Assembly: GCA_032622095.1 (NCBI GenBank)
Contig: CP136068.1
Coordinates: forward strand, 133,557,989-133,621,988
Direction of reading: 5' to 3'
Length of the DNA stretch: 64,000 nt
From: Siphonodentalium dalli
Taxonomy: Eukaryota > Mollusca > Scaphopoda > Gadilida > Siphonodentaliidae
The position numbers were made by a program, and so were the translations under genes. Each line of letters begins with the position of its first letter. The stretch's first letter is position 1. Shown here in pieces: positions 23,001-31,000 of this stretch. The notes under the pieces were generated by a model, which made no database searches, had not been told where the DNA came from, and worked only from the letters and a program-made list of their open reading frames with translations.

Positions 23001-25037
23001 CAAAATAAATGTCCAAATATTAAAATATGTCTTAATCCGAATCGTCTAATTTGTTGGACTAGTATCAAACATGCAAAAACACATATATCGCGAAATATTG
23101 TAATACTGGCTGTAATAGATGTTGCAAATTGACTATAATCAACATGGCCATTCAAGTCGTTTTGCAAAAACCAGCGCAGTCATTACTTATTTTTTTCCAA
23201 AATGTATATGTTCTTGAATGTTTCGTCCATGCAGACACTGGCTTTTTCTCAAATCGCTCGGATTAGCCAATTATCGTGAAAATGACAAATTTAGAAAACA
23301 AAAATGATACTGTTTCGTAACGGCATCAGTTTGACCTACCAATACCATTGCAATTCAGCAGAATCCACCAGCATCACAACATTAGCAGGCCACTTGACCA
23401 GGAGTGTGGACCTCTATGTGATTGTCAATTCATTTCCTGAAAATCAGTTCAAACATCCGACTTAATCCTTTTATTATTACTGGTTGCATGACTTTTGTAT
23501 AGGATTGTAAATGAATAGAGCAAATCAATTACTCCACTACTCGTCGTAACATTTGGATTCTACTTTACATGGATTCCATGATAATTGGCGATGAATTGCT
23601 ATCACTCTTATGCACACGGAATCAGAAATTTATAGTTAATATTATGGGTGAAAACATGTACTTATCCTATTTGTTAAGTTAATTGACTATTATTGTGTAA
23701 TATATTTAATTACTGATTTACATATAATCATGCATATGTGTACGTATACGGAATGAACAATGATGAACGCGATACGCGATTTTTTTGTACATACATGTAT
23801 AGTGTATATCTGTTTTTGCTTGTTTCACTGTTATGTGTGACTTTGCAATAAATAAATAAATAAATAATATCATCCATAACAACATGATTAAATATGTCAT
23901 GTATATTGCGCTCCAATATCTTCCATATTGTTTTCTCGTGATCAAATTTAATAATATAGACACCTTTCGCAAAATGGACGACGACAGATAATTATTACGA
24001 ATAGCTATTTGTGGGCGTAATTTTTTCACACAATCAAAAAACCTTTTCGCAGAATTTTGACTACTGCGAGTTCGTTTATGAGACAATCGTGCTTTCCACT
24101 CGCAGTAATTGTGTTGCTATGAGGTCATAGCTTATATTAGCGCTTTGTGTTTGACAAGATTCTCACGGACAATTTGATTACCACTAATAGGTTAAAATTA
24201 AGGCCACTTGGCGATCACAATTTAAGAGCATAATCTCATAATCATCTTCAACACTGAGGAGCTGAGAAGCGATCGCTAACGTATTACTATATGATGTATT
24301 TGTGAGTTTTGTTGAAAATCCGAAACCGTAATCATGACAACGAATAGGGAAAAACGACAATGTATAGAAAGAACACAAATTCCTGTGACGTAGTATCATA
24401 TTCGTAATAATTATCTGTCGTAGTTGATTATGCGAAATGTGTAAATCCGATTAAGCACCCCTAAATTACTATTTATTTGGCTTCAGGCAGCTTCAGGGTA
24501 AAACATATTTGATTCGAGTCGAGGAACCGTCCCATCAAAGCTCAGAGTGATCAGCTATTGATTTTTGAAGTTTGTTATTTCTCGAGATGTGTACTAATAA
24601 TTGCCCCAGAAAAACTTATTCAAATGGACGAAGATGGATAACTCTAAAATCAAGTGGTAATAATAACGCAATTTTGACCGAGACCATCCTTTTGACGGCG
24701 TATTTATGGGCCACAAACAATAGAAATAACAAAACTGCCAAAATTTATATCTGATCACTCTGAGCGTGATGGGTAGGTTCCTCGACTCGAATCAAATATT
24801 TTTTACCCCCGAAGCCAAAGAAATAGTAATTTATGAGGGTCTGATCGGATTGAGTACCTTTAAGGTTTAAAGTTGCCAGGAACCTTTACAACTCTATGAA
24901 ATGTGTTGTTTCTTGTGTAAATCGCGATGACATAATTATGTTTTATATTTCCAGTTAAACCAACCTCTGGATCTGCGGTGCTACGATTGACATTATCTGT
25001 TTGTGTTCTCTCACTTCTGGCTACTCTTCTGCATTGA
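7781..25037 (+). CDS. Three-Ig-domain, probably GPI-anchored surface protein (6 exons)
   Basis: Joining 7781-8099, 11637-11732, 13161-13514, 19316-19497, 22531-22678 and 24955-25037 gives exactly 393 codons plus TGA. Every intron is GT-AG and phases match (1,1,1,0,1). Residues 1-23 are hydrophobic and signal-peptide-like (core WLIFVLILILA), but with acidic residues at the N-terminus. Domain 1 has Cys49, Trp66 and the F-strand motif DDDGGQYTC (Cys118). Domain 2 has Cys172 and Cys234. Domain 3 has Cys263, Cys279 and Trp292 but no F-strand cysteine. NMT at residue 265 is a possible N-glycosylation site. Residues 368-393 (PTSGSAV, then a hydrophobic run ending in His and stop) fit a GPI signal. 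A role in cell-surface recognition, adhesion or immunity is inference from the fold; ligand and family are unknown. Confidence 0.85.
8353..8839. mobile_element. Foldback MITE (family A), copy 1, intron 1
   Basis: Left end CACGATGGGGAATCGCGTGG; right end reads CCACGTGAATCCCCACCGTG, its approximate reverse complement. The inverted repeat runs far inward: GCTAACATTCTGACCAAAG pairs with CTTTGGTCAGAATGTTATAG, so nearly the whole 487 bp can fold on itself. Two further copies lie in introns 1 and 2 of the same gene. Confidence 0.88.
8840..9833. other. Intron 1 sequence without recognised feature
   Basis: AT-rich, with a T run near 8950. No exon-like open segment with splice sites was found. Confidence 0.45.
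9834..10420. repeat. Diverged ~135-bp tandem repeat, 4-5 units
   Basis: The landmark CCACATCATTAGATTCCTCG and variants occur near 9834, 9970, 10116, 10247 and 10381, spaced about 131-146 bp. Each is followed by a GGAGATGA-like block, TTTGGCGGAAAT or a variant, and a CCCTCC-rich segment. The copies are old and have indels. Confidence 0.75.
10548..10990. repeat. Inverted-repeat cluster with AGAGCACA ends
   Basis: A hairpin at about 10550-10632 has ends AGAGCACAAG and GCGTGCTCT and an inner stem CCAGAATAAATC/GATTTATTCTGG. A second AGAGCACAATTGATCCCA at about 10640 is the inverse of TGGGATTGTGCTCT near 10968. These look like overlapping or nested MITE ends; the exact element borders are unclear. 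Confidence 0.55.
11062..11527. mobile_element. Foldback MITE (family A), copy 2, intron 1
   Basis: It starts CACGGTGGGAAATCACGTGG and ends with the inverse, slightly eroded (CACGTGATTCCCAACCGCG). It has the same interior hairpin (AACATTCTGACCAAAGT and its complement) as the copies at 8353 and 12658. It ends only about 110 bp before the exon 2 acceptor. Confidence 0.88.
11637..11732 (+). CDS. Ig gene exon 2: F-G strands of Ig domain 1
   Basis: A 96-bp exon between acceptor TTCTATTACAG and donor GTAAGT, phase 1 at both ends. It encodes ITDDDGGQYTCRV, the canonical D-x-G-x-Y-x-C end of an Ig V/I-set domain, then the G strand (FKYVTVNVL). Because it is symmetric, skipping it would keep frame but remove the disulphide cysteine of domain 1. 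Confidence 0.92.
12244..12420. repeat. ~42-bp tandem repeat, 4 units, intron 2
   Basis: The motif ATAACTCTAA (or CACAACTCTAA) recurs at about 12246, 12288, 12331 and 12372, each followed by ATCAAGAAA-like and GCATG/GCTTG-like blocks. Period 41-43 bp. Confidence 0.75.
12658..13092. mobile_element. Foldback MITE (family A), copy 3, intron 2
   Basis: It starts CACGGTGGGAATCACGTGG and ends CCACGTGATTCCCCACCGTG, nearly perfect inverse termini. The hairpin interior is the same as in copies 1 and 2. It ends 69 bp before exon 3. Confidence 0.9.
13161..13514 (+). CDS. Ig gene exon 3: complete Ig domain 2
   Basis: A 354-bp phase 1-1 exon between acceptor TGCTTTTCAG and donor GTGAGT. It encodes one whole Ig-like domain with B-strand VQCHAEGSNP and F-strand EITCEI (Cys172 and Cys234), 62 residues apart. 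There is no obvious core tryptophan; a Phe/Leu-rich MFLGF stands at that position, as in some C2-type domains. One domain per symmetric exon is the usual unit of Ig-superfamily exon shuffling. Confidence 0.92.
13645..14100. mobile_element. TTAA-type MITE (family B), copy 1, intron 3
   Basis: It begins TTAAAGGTACCCAATCCGAT and ends TTCGGATTATGCATCTTTA, an eroded inverse. Interior ACTCTGAGCTTTAATGGGTG, CTAGACTCGAATC and ACCCCCGAAGCCCA match the copies at 24444-24866 and 28177-28612. It contains a CAA microsatellite. Confidence 0.8.
14501..18670. repeat. 34-bp minisatellite array with higher-order repeats, intron 3
   Basis: About 120 head-to-tail copies of a 34-bp unit built from CCTGACCTCGTTAGTGTGAT, GATAAACATA and GTAA, with 33- and 35-bp variants. 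The flanks are lightly diverged copies. Variant units recur in blocks: markers such as TGGCTCG and GATGCTAAAC reappear at 373-bp spacing (15901 to 16274; 17231 to 17604) and at 1330-bp spacing (15901 to 17231; 15591 to 16921), showing segmental duplication inside the array. Antisense open frames across it (repeated ITLTRSGYYV) arise from the repeat and are not genes. The array sits between exons 3 and 4 of the Ig gene. Confidence 0.97.
18671..19315. other. Intron 3 sequence without recognised feature
   Basis: AT-rich with several poly-T stretches near 18907 and 18950. No exon, RNA or repeat is supported before the exon 4 acceptor. Confidence 0.45.
19316..19497 (+). CDS. Ig gene exon 4: first half of Ig domain 3
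   Basis: Acceptor CTATCTTTTCAG, donor GTGAGT at 19498, entry phase 1, exit phase 0. It encodes EPEITCENMT, then VYLRCSIEAY (B strand) and KYNWFTGD (C strand with Trp292). It contains the only NxS/T sequon I noticed, at residue 265. The extra Cys263 near the A strand is unusual. Confidence 0.9.
19524..20582. mobile_element. Foldback element (family J) split by a nested hAT-like MITE, intron 4
   Basis: The left arm (ATGAATCTCTACTCTTGCTA, CCACCAGTACAAAACCT, GGAACCTTATAAA) is the inverse of the right arm (TTTATAAGGTTCC, AGGTTTTGTATTGGTGGAA, TAGTAGAGATTCGTGGCAT). On the right of the nested element the sequence CGGAAAAATAACACAGGGAA continues the left arm and pairs with TTCCCTGTGTTATTTTTTCG near 20470. 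The palindrome therefore becomes continuous only if 19627-20179 is removed. Confidence 0.85.
19627..20179. mobile_element. hAT-like MITE nested in the foldback element
   Basis: Termini CAGGGGGGGGG and CCCCCCCCCTG extend inward as an imperfect inverted repeat of about 37 bp (left TTCTTCCGGCACGTATG, right CATACGTGCCTGAAA). It is flanked by ATAAAATC at 19620-19627 and 20180-20187, an ~8-bp target duplication (one base overlaps the terminus). The interior includes CCAAGATGGCCGCTGGCAGC, resembling the repeat core at 32.9-33.9 kb. There is no transposase. Confidence 0.85.
20640..22380 (-). pseudogene. LINE 3' fragment (ORF2 C-terminus), intron 4
   Basis: On the minus strand, 22377-22108 encodes a post-RT segment (LFDAMVMLIMLYESEVWCFE, then LEKLHLKLCKIV and PISIEIKYRTLAYW). 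Downstream, with stops and shifts, come WAKHVRDILIKCGLTYLW (about 21330) and a zinc-knuckle-like CILCENRPFDEYHFMILC (about 21670). These motifs occur in that order at the C-terminus of many invertebrate LINE ORF2 proteins. It is 5'-truncated, broken by frameshifts and stops, and antisense to the Ig gene. The exact clade is not certain. Confidence 0.8.
22531..22678 (+). CDS. Ig gene exon 5: second half of Ig domain 3
   Basis: Acceptor CCCCCTTTCAG, donor GTAAGT at 22679, phase 0 to 1. It encodes HKIDAILEIKKATKDVFDR, then MYYLEVQAGDG and the G strand YQQIVSVKQ. The layout matches E-F-G strands, but where Y-x-C is expected the protein has YYLEV, so the conserved F-strand cysteine is missing. Confidence 0.88.
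22743..23412. mobile_element. Foldback MITE (family G), copy 2, intron 5
   Basis: The left arm (CAAGTGGTCCTGCTAATGTG, GATGCTAGTGGGTCCTGCTG) is the inverse of the right arm (CAGCAGAATCCACCAGCATC, ACATTAGCAGGCCACTTG). Relatedness to 4408-4885 is clear from shared interior blocks. A smaller MITE is inserted in it at 22917-23061. Confidence 0.85.
22917..23061. mobile_element. 145-bp MITE nested in family G copy
   Basis: The arms TAGTCCAACAAATTAGAC and TTCGGATTAAGACATATTTT (continuing to about 22973) are matched by their reverse complement at about 23004-23061, with only a few mismatches over about 57 bp. It is flanked by the direct repeat GTATCAAAC at 22908-22916 and 23062-23070. An 8-9-bp duplication suggests a hAT-type transposase, though the termini are not CAGGG. 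Confidence 0.88.
23413..23956 (+). mobile_element. Stretch ending in a retroposon 3' tail
   Basis: GTGACTTTGCAATAAA followed by (TAAA)n at about 23834-23868 looks like the 3' end and microsatellite tail of a non-LTR element or SINE. The same GTGACTTTGCAATAAA precedes an (ATTC)n tail at 36279-36313. Nothing coding is visible upstream. Confidence 0.45.
23957..24443. mobile_element. TIR element (family D), short copy, intron 5
   Basis: Left TAGACACCTTTCGC and right GCGAAATGTGTA are outer termini. Inside them ACGACAGATAATTATTACGA (23980) and its exact reverse complement (about 24400-24422) form a 23-bp inverted repeat. Interior blocks (GTTGAAAATCCGAAACCGTA, AGAAAGAACACAAATTC) match the larger copy at 31001-31902. 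Confidence 0.85.
24444..24866. mobile_element. TTAA-type MITE (family B), copy 2, intron 5
   Basis: It runs from AATCCGATTAAGCACC to GGATTGAGTACCTTTAA. The arms TTTGATTCGAGTCGAGGAAC and TTCCTCGACTCGAATCAAA are inverse, and AAAGCTCAGAGTGATCAG opposes CTGATCACTCTGAGC. It abuts the preceding TIR element and ends about 90 bp before exon 6 of the Ig gene. Confidence 0.85.
24955..25037 (+). CDS. Ig gene exon 6: GPI-signal-like C-terminus
   Basis: Acceptor TTTTATATTTCCAG, phase 1, stop TGA at 25035-25037. It encodes IKPTSGSAVLRL, a hydrophobic stretch (TLSVCVLSLLATLL) and a final His. Small residues S-G-S followed by a short hydrophobic tail reaching the stop is the standard layout of a GPI attachment signal. 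A single-pass membrane anchor without cytoplasmic tail is the alternative. Confidence 0.85.
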
Positions 25038-26390
25038 GATAAACAGTTTCGTTTGGAATTCATCGTGTTCTCAACAACATAATGCGGTGGAAGAAGAGAG
25101 ATAACTCTAAATCGCGCTCGCTCTGCAATATGTGCTTTCCAATGGGAACTGATAATATTGGACGTTGCTTAAATGCGGCATGCTGTGCTACCCGCGAGGA
25201 TCGTCATACCGTATCGATATAAGGTCACGTGATAAAACCTCACGTGATTTCAGAAGTTTGAATCAGGAAAAGATGACCTTAACAACATACATTGATACAT
25301 CGTGGTCGCGTTGACCATACGGACTATCACCACAACGAACGGAATTATGTCGCCATTACTGACGATTTTTCAACGAGCGAGATCTCGCGGGGCTGCGTGA
25401 TAAAGTCATCAGACCAACAGTCTGAAAAAGAAAACCACACCGTTCTGGGAATATTAGCCAGGTTCAGTTACGCGTGCCTGTGTCGTCTGTTGCCGTTGCC
25501 AACAGAAGTCACGTCAGATGGCGTACATGGTTATTAAATTAAGATTGTTTGATTCGTTTAACGAAACATGTAGCACACGGTTATAATTTAATATTCGATT
25601 GTAATTGATTAGACGATATTACAGAACATGAGCATGATTTTAACCTGTGTAGTAAACTCACTAAACTGAAGTTATGGTAGATTGATAAACCGAATTCCCT
25701 GTCATACTATATATGACACATGATCTTCAATCTTTCGCTTTGCACATATTGGTTTTGGTCCCTCTTGTCAGTGCATACAAAGCCTCGTCGCACTGGGATG
25801 TATCTTTATAGCAATAGTGATGTTTCGTAAGCCCCAAGGATATGGTTATACTACTATGTTTAGGGCAATACGTCATCAAATAATGCACACGTTCTCATCA
25901 ACTTATGCGAACGTTCTGACTGTAGTCATAACAGTCACAATGGATAGGGTATCACATTATTTTTTTTAACCAAAACACTTCATTTATAGATATAAACACT
26001 CAGTCAATTAGTTTTGTTGTATCGTACAGCCATCACTTAACTCTTTTCAATTGGCCGATTGAATGAAAAATTATTGTGTGCGCCGTGCTTAATCTGCTGG
26101 ATCGTGCAAACCGAAAATCTCTCTGATATTCAGAAATCTTAATCGTCGTTATTATTTGTGCAAAATAACAACTCAAATTTTTTTCCCCCACATGAATTTT
26201 ACGACTAGGAATAGCTAAATATCCCACGATTTCTGAAACCTCTCTCTTATCATAGCAACTCACGCGCATGTAACTGAACCTGACTATGATACGCAAACGA
26301 AGGACACTTATATTATTACTTGTTGATGTTCTTACACAGATCTGATTCATAATAGATAAACGATCAGTGTTATACCTAATCGAAAGATTC
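25038..26390 (+). other. 3' flank of the Ig gene; no further gene seen
   Basis: Downstream of the stop there is no canonical AATAAA close by. ATTAAA at about 25533 is the nearest plausible polyadenylation signal, so the 3' UTR end is undefined. Open frames over 25292-25537 (+) and 26033-26422 (-) have no domain signature and no splice support. Confidence 0.4.
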
Positions 26391-26742
26391 TTAAAGGGGG
26401 ACTGTACACTTAATCCAACCATTTATGGGGCCATCTCTTATTATACTCAACAGAATATACGCAACAGATGAATTAATTTTGAGCCATGGATGAGTGAAAA
26501 ATACACTCATGTGCTATATGAACGACGTAAAACAACACAGTAATTATAATGAAAATGAGTTTATGGCTCGAGCTATAATTATATAAACTCATTTTCATTA
26601 TAATTACCGCGTTGTTTGTATCGTCCACAGAGCACATGGGTGTATTTTTCACTCATCACTGGCTCCAATTCATTCATTTGTTGCATATATTCTGTTGAGT
26701 ATAATAGGAGATGGCTGGGTTTAATGTACAGCCCCCTTTAAC
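26391..26742. mobile_element. TTAA-type MITE (family C), two-armed copy
   Basis: Ends TTAAAGGGGGACTGTACA and TGTACAGCCCCCTTTAA are inverse, and both carry TTAA. The arms continue (ATACTCAACAGAATAT and ATATTCTGTTGAGTAT) to a near-perfect central palindrome at about 26541-26608 (GTAATTATAATGAAAATGAG and its complement). TTAA at both borders is the signature of piggyBac-type insertion. Confidence 0.88.
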
Positions 26743-27082
26743 TGATACACTTATATGTTCTGAATATTTCATCTATTCTCTGAATAGTTCAACTGACCGA
26801 AAATTGATACTTTCCGATTGTATAACGTGCATATTCCAAACTTTTGGTTATGCAAACATCACATTCAATACACGTAATAATTCCGCCTATATATAACACC
26901 GTGATATTGTTAACACACATTTTGGACGAATACAACCCGGACTATAGCTGATTGAAACAATTCAAGTTACGCTACATTATGCACAAACAATTCACAATTT
27001 ATTCGCTCTATTTTAATCACATAAAATATCCCTTGAATAAATGTTAATAATATGACCAGTACAAACTGTAAATAAAGTGAAT
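26743..27082. other. No recognisable feature
   Basis: AT-rich sequence between two MITEs. Confidence 0.45.
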
Positions 27083-27486
27083 TAAGGGTACTTAAGTTTG
27101 CACGGTATGTTTTGCAGGCATTTCGTCAAAGAAAACGACATGGTGCCAGAAAGTGAACGAAAACATGCATATAACATGCATCTTTACCAAAGCGAGCGAC
27201 ACGAGAAGTACAATTTATGTAATTCCAATTGTAACAGTGCAACGTACATTTGTCTTCAGATACCTGTATGATTAATTCATGCATGCAATTTAAATACAAA
27301 TTCCGGTATCATCGCTACAGGTGGAACTATACAGAGATTTTACTTTTCACGTACATGTAGTTAGCTATGGTACAGATGCATTTTATATGCATGTTTCCGT
27401 TCATATTATGGCATCATATCGTTCTCTACGACAAAATGCCTGCAAACCATACCATGCAAACTTGCCAATGTATGAATGTACCCTAA
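27083..27486. mobile_element. Foldback MITE (family H), copy 1
   Basis: Left TAAGGGTACTTAAGTTTGCA and right GCAAACTTGCCAATGTATGA with TACCCTAA form inverse ends. The arms contain TTTTGCAGGCATTTCGTC and its complement GACAAAATGCCTGCAAACC. The right end is shared, base for base, with the start of the next copy. Confidence 0.85.
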
Positions 27487-27898
27487 GGGTACGTTCATAC
27501 ACTGACAAGTTTGCACGGTATTGTTTGCAGGCATTTTGTCGTAGAAAACGATATGATGCCATAATATGAACGGAAATAAGCATATAAAGTTCATCTGTGC
27601 TACAGCTAACTACGTGCGAAGTAAAATATCCGTAGTTCAACTAGTTACGATGCTACCTGTAAAATATCATGCAATTATCTAGCAAGAATAAATCATACAG
27701 GTATTTGAAGGCAAATTCCAATAGCACTGTTACAAGTGGAATTAGATAAATGTTGCTTCCCATGTCTTTCGCTTTGGTAAAGATTCATGTTATGTGCACG
27801 GTTCCGCTTATATTTTGGTACCATATATATGGTTTTCTATGACGAAATGCCCGCAAAAACATACAGTGCAAACTTGCCAGCGTATGAACGTATCCTAA
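27484..27898. mobile_element. Foldback MITE (family H), copy 2, directly adjacent
   Basis: It starts TAAGGGTACGTTCATACAC and ends GCGTATGAACGTATCCTAA. It is the same family as 27083-27486 and abuts it at a TACCCTAAGGGTA junction, so two elements of one family sit end to end. A third, one-armed copy is at 60865. Confidence 0.85.
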
Positions 27899-27944
27899 GT
27901 CAAGCTTTTATAGTAAACACAATGACAATTTAGTAGAATGGAAG

Positions 27945-28725
27945 GGGTCAGTATGGCTGAAAGGGTCACTCTCCCCAAACAAAGAGCTGAAGGGTACACA
28001 GGATTTTCAAAATGCGCTGAAGGGTATACACAGGTTTTGAAATATCGTTCTAAAGGACGTTCAGTTTCGTATCTGCCATGATTTCTGTTAGAGATTAATT
28101 GTTTACGTTCCAATGAATATTAAAATATGTACCGAAAACAAACTGCTAATGGGCGCCAGACTTTCATAAACACAATTTAAAGGTACTCAACCCGTAAAGA
28201 GGGTCCCCATCTCAACAGATTCCAACAACAACAATCCGATCAGCGGGTCCTATATTACTATTTCTTTGGCTTTGGGGGTAAAAAATATTTGATTCGAGTC
28301 GAGGAACCCATCAAACAAAGCTCAGAGTTATTAGATATTGATTTTTCAAATTTGTTATGTTCTCGAGATGAGTACCAATAACTGCCGTAATCTGCTCTGG
28401 ATGTGTACTCAAGTGGTAATTTTAACGCAATTTTGACTGAGTTCTGGGCCAGATAGTATTCCCGATAATGAAAAATAATAGATTTCTAAAATCGATATCT
28501 AACAAATCTGAGCTTTGGTGGGTGACTTCCTCGACTCGAATCAAATATTTTTGACCCCCGAAGCCATTGAAATAGTAATTGAGAGGAGTTTTATCGGGTT
28601 GAGTACCTTTAAGTAATGGTGTTCGTGCCGAACACAAACCCTGTGTACCCTTCAGCACATTTTCAAACCCTGTGTACCCTTCAGCACTTTTTTTGGTGAT
28701 AGTGACCCCTTCAGCGTCAGTATGT
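27945..28725. mobile_element. Foldback element split by a nested MITE
   Basis: Left blocks GGCTGAAAGGGTCACTCTCC, GCTGAAGGGTACACAGG and GCGCTGAAGGGTATACACAG are the inverse of right blocks CCTGTGTACCCTTCAGCA (twice, about 28640-28690) and AGTGACCCCTTCAGC. The family B MITE at 28177-28612 lies between the arms. The motif GCTGAAGGGTACACAGG is itself tandem within each arm. Confidence 0.75.
28177..28612. mobile_element. TTAA-type MITE (family B), copy 3, nested
   Basis: It begins TTAAAGGTACTCAACCCG and ends CGGGTTGAGTACCTTTAA, a perfect 18-bp inverse with TTAA at both borders. The interior arms TTTGATTCGAGTCGAGGAAC / TTCCTCGACTCGAATCAAA match the other copies. This is the best-preserved member of family B. 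Confidence 0.9.
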
Positions 28726-28735
28726 TCGATTCTGA

Positions 28736-29794
28736 ACTATTCTTCGCGTGTATTTCATTTGGTATGATTATCTATAGTGCTAATATAACTTGTTTACTAC
28801 GCACTGTCATACATTATAACAGAAAAAGTCATTACATCCAAGTTACTGTGATGAATACCACCAATATATAACATACATGTAAGCGCTTCCAGACTAGGTC
28901 ACACGACTCGCCATGCCATGCAGCAAGAACACATATATAGGTAACATGCCAATTTTTGTAATTGACAAAATGTTCGTTTTTAATATTTACATATACCAAC
29001 TTCTCAGTCAATTCGACTGTTCTCGTTACTATATATGTAGTGGGTCAACGCAAATGAAAGTAAGTTGCAACATATGTTATGTGAACGGATATTTTCTCCG
29101 ATACTAATTTTGCCCAATAGTGTGACAAGCCGTTGTATTCTCCTCCCGCCATTGCATGGCTCAACGTGACCTAGTTTGTGTAGTCGCTGAATGTAAACGA
29201 TAAATCTTATGCAAATATCGTTTTAAGCGATATTTCAGTTGCAGCAAATATAAGACACTTCCAGTACGAATAATCTGTGCAAAGGCAGCCTAACCCAACG
29301 TGTACGCATGCGTGAATCACCTGTGACGAATGGATATCTATGATTTGCCTTCATTTTGCAATGTATGGACTAATCGGTTGTTTATATTTCAATTTTTCAT
29401 GCGGAAGTTTCGCAAAGAACTGCTTTCTATTCATAATAGCTGGTGATATGGGCAATTGTGATTTCTATTTGTGCAATAGCTTTATCTCCAACTGAAATGT
29501 GTACATGTAGCTATATGCCTTTCAGATAATAATCCAGTGATGTTTCCTATATTAAATCTTGATTCAATTGTATAAAAACACACATCCGGTGCAACAACAA
29601 TGTTTTAAAGATATTTTTAATTTTTATAGTAATATTCTTTTCATCCAGTTTCTAAACAGTATAACCATGAGACTTGATCGATGTGTGTGAGTTAATCTGG
29701 TCTATTTCGTGTCCATACGACCCTCCATACGACGAATATTTAGATATGAATTCATGACATAGTTAACAAATATGTTAACATATCTTTATCATAT
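28736..29794. other. No recognisable feature
   Basis: AT-rich non-genic DNA. The 64-codon frame at 28913 lacks any domain signature. Confidence 0.45.
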
Positions 29795-30160
29795 TTAAAG
29801 ACATATTATGTACTTATTCGGGTGCGTGAAACTAATTAGTTAGTACTCAGGCACTATGCCAGCTGGATGAATATATCATTATAGTAACATCGCCGAAAAT
29901 TTCAAACGAATCGACCTTACAAAATATCATATGAACTAGGCGCAATTGTAAATATTTACTTCTCGATTCGGGACGCAATTATCTGCGATTAGCTAAAGAA
30001 AACGATTTCGCCATCGAGAGTCACTGTATTTAATTAATATATAAGAATGACGGTGTTTGTTGTCAATTTGAATATAATATTTGTAAAAATTACTACTTTG
30101 AGCTAGATTATTCTCCATGTCTATTTTATCAACCCACCGGAGTGCTTCACATTGCTTTAA
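29795..30160. mobile_element. TTAA-bounded MITE (family E), copy 1
   Basis: It runs from TTAAAGACATATTATGTACT to CACATTGCTTTAA. It aligns along its length with 31307-31684, sharing CAATTGTAAATATTTACTTC, TCGATTCGGGACGCAA, CATCGAGAGTCA and ATAATATTTGTAAAAA. The terminal inverted repeat is short and imperfect. Confidence 0.78.
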
Positions 30161-30514
30161 ATTCGAGTCAAATCCTATTTTTGATTTTGGAATTTAAGCC
30201 GGGAGATATTTGCACATTCTGCTCTCTCCATTGCCCATATCACCCTACGCGCGTGCTTGTGTTAATTGTGTATATAGACGGATGAATGTCGTGATTGTGA
30301 TATGAATGAATGGTACCTGTATTATATTGTACATGTGCAAATATAGGATAGTATAGTTAGGTCTAATACAATTTTTGTTAGTTATAAATAACGTTGACTG
30401 AATCGAAACGCTCTCTATATATGTTTCTGTTGATTGTGTACTTAATATATCGACAATTCATCATCACTGTTCATGTACATGTATACGCGTGATCCAGTCG
30501 TGTTCAAATTAATA
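30161..30514. other. No recognisable feature
   Basis: AT-rich spacer between two MITEs. Confidence 0.4.
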
Positions 30515-30914
30515 GAGACCTTTGGCAAAAATCACCATTACGATTACGGATAGGATATATGGATATATTGTCCCAGTAAGGTGGACACCATCACAACTTA
30601 CATACGATGGTTAATTGGTGAGGCGGCATATACCCACTACATTCAGTTACACATATATTTGATGAAAAAAATAATGTGTGTTTCTTTCAGATCACATGTA
30701 CTTATATGTGTGTTATACACCATCCGGATAATGTTAGAGCGTCCCCAAGCAGGACCGGTGGCACACCCTTGACACATCTGCACATAATTAAACTGCGTGG
30801 GGTATATTTCGTCTCACACAAGAACCCCTGTTCGTAACGATCGAAATTTTGGCCGTATACTGGCAGGATATTGTCCTTATCCGTAATCGTAATCATGATT
30901 TTGCAAAAGGTCTT
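30515..30914. mobile_element. ~400-bp foldback MITE
   Basis: Left AGACCTTTGGCAAAAATCA and ATTACGATTACGGATAGGAT; right TATCCGTAATCGTAATCATG and ATTTTGCAAAAGGTCT. These are inverse termini over about 38 bp with a few mismatches. No coding content and no second copy noted in the window. Confidence 0.78.
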
Positions 30915-31000
30915 TGGTAGCTGTATGTTTAGATAATTGTGTTCATCATTACTTCAAACCTTGTTATGGGCATGAGTCAAAAGTTCACTAGAGGCAGTTA

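Noticed and set aside
26033-26422. 129-codon minus-strand open frame
   Set aside because: No recognisable motif, and its N-terminal part lies in the terminus of a TTAA-type MITE.
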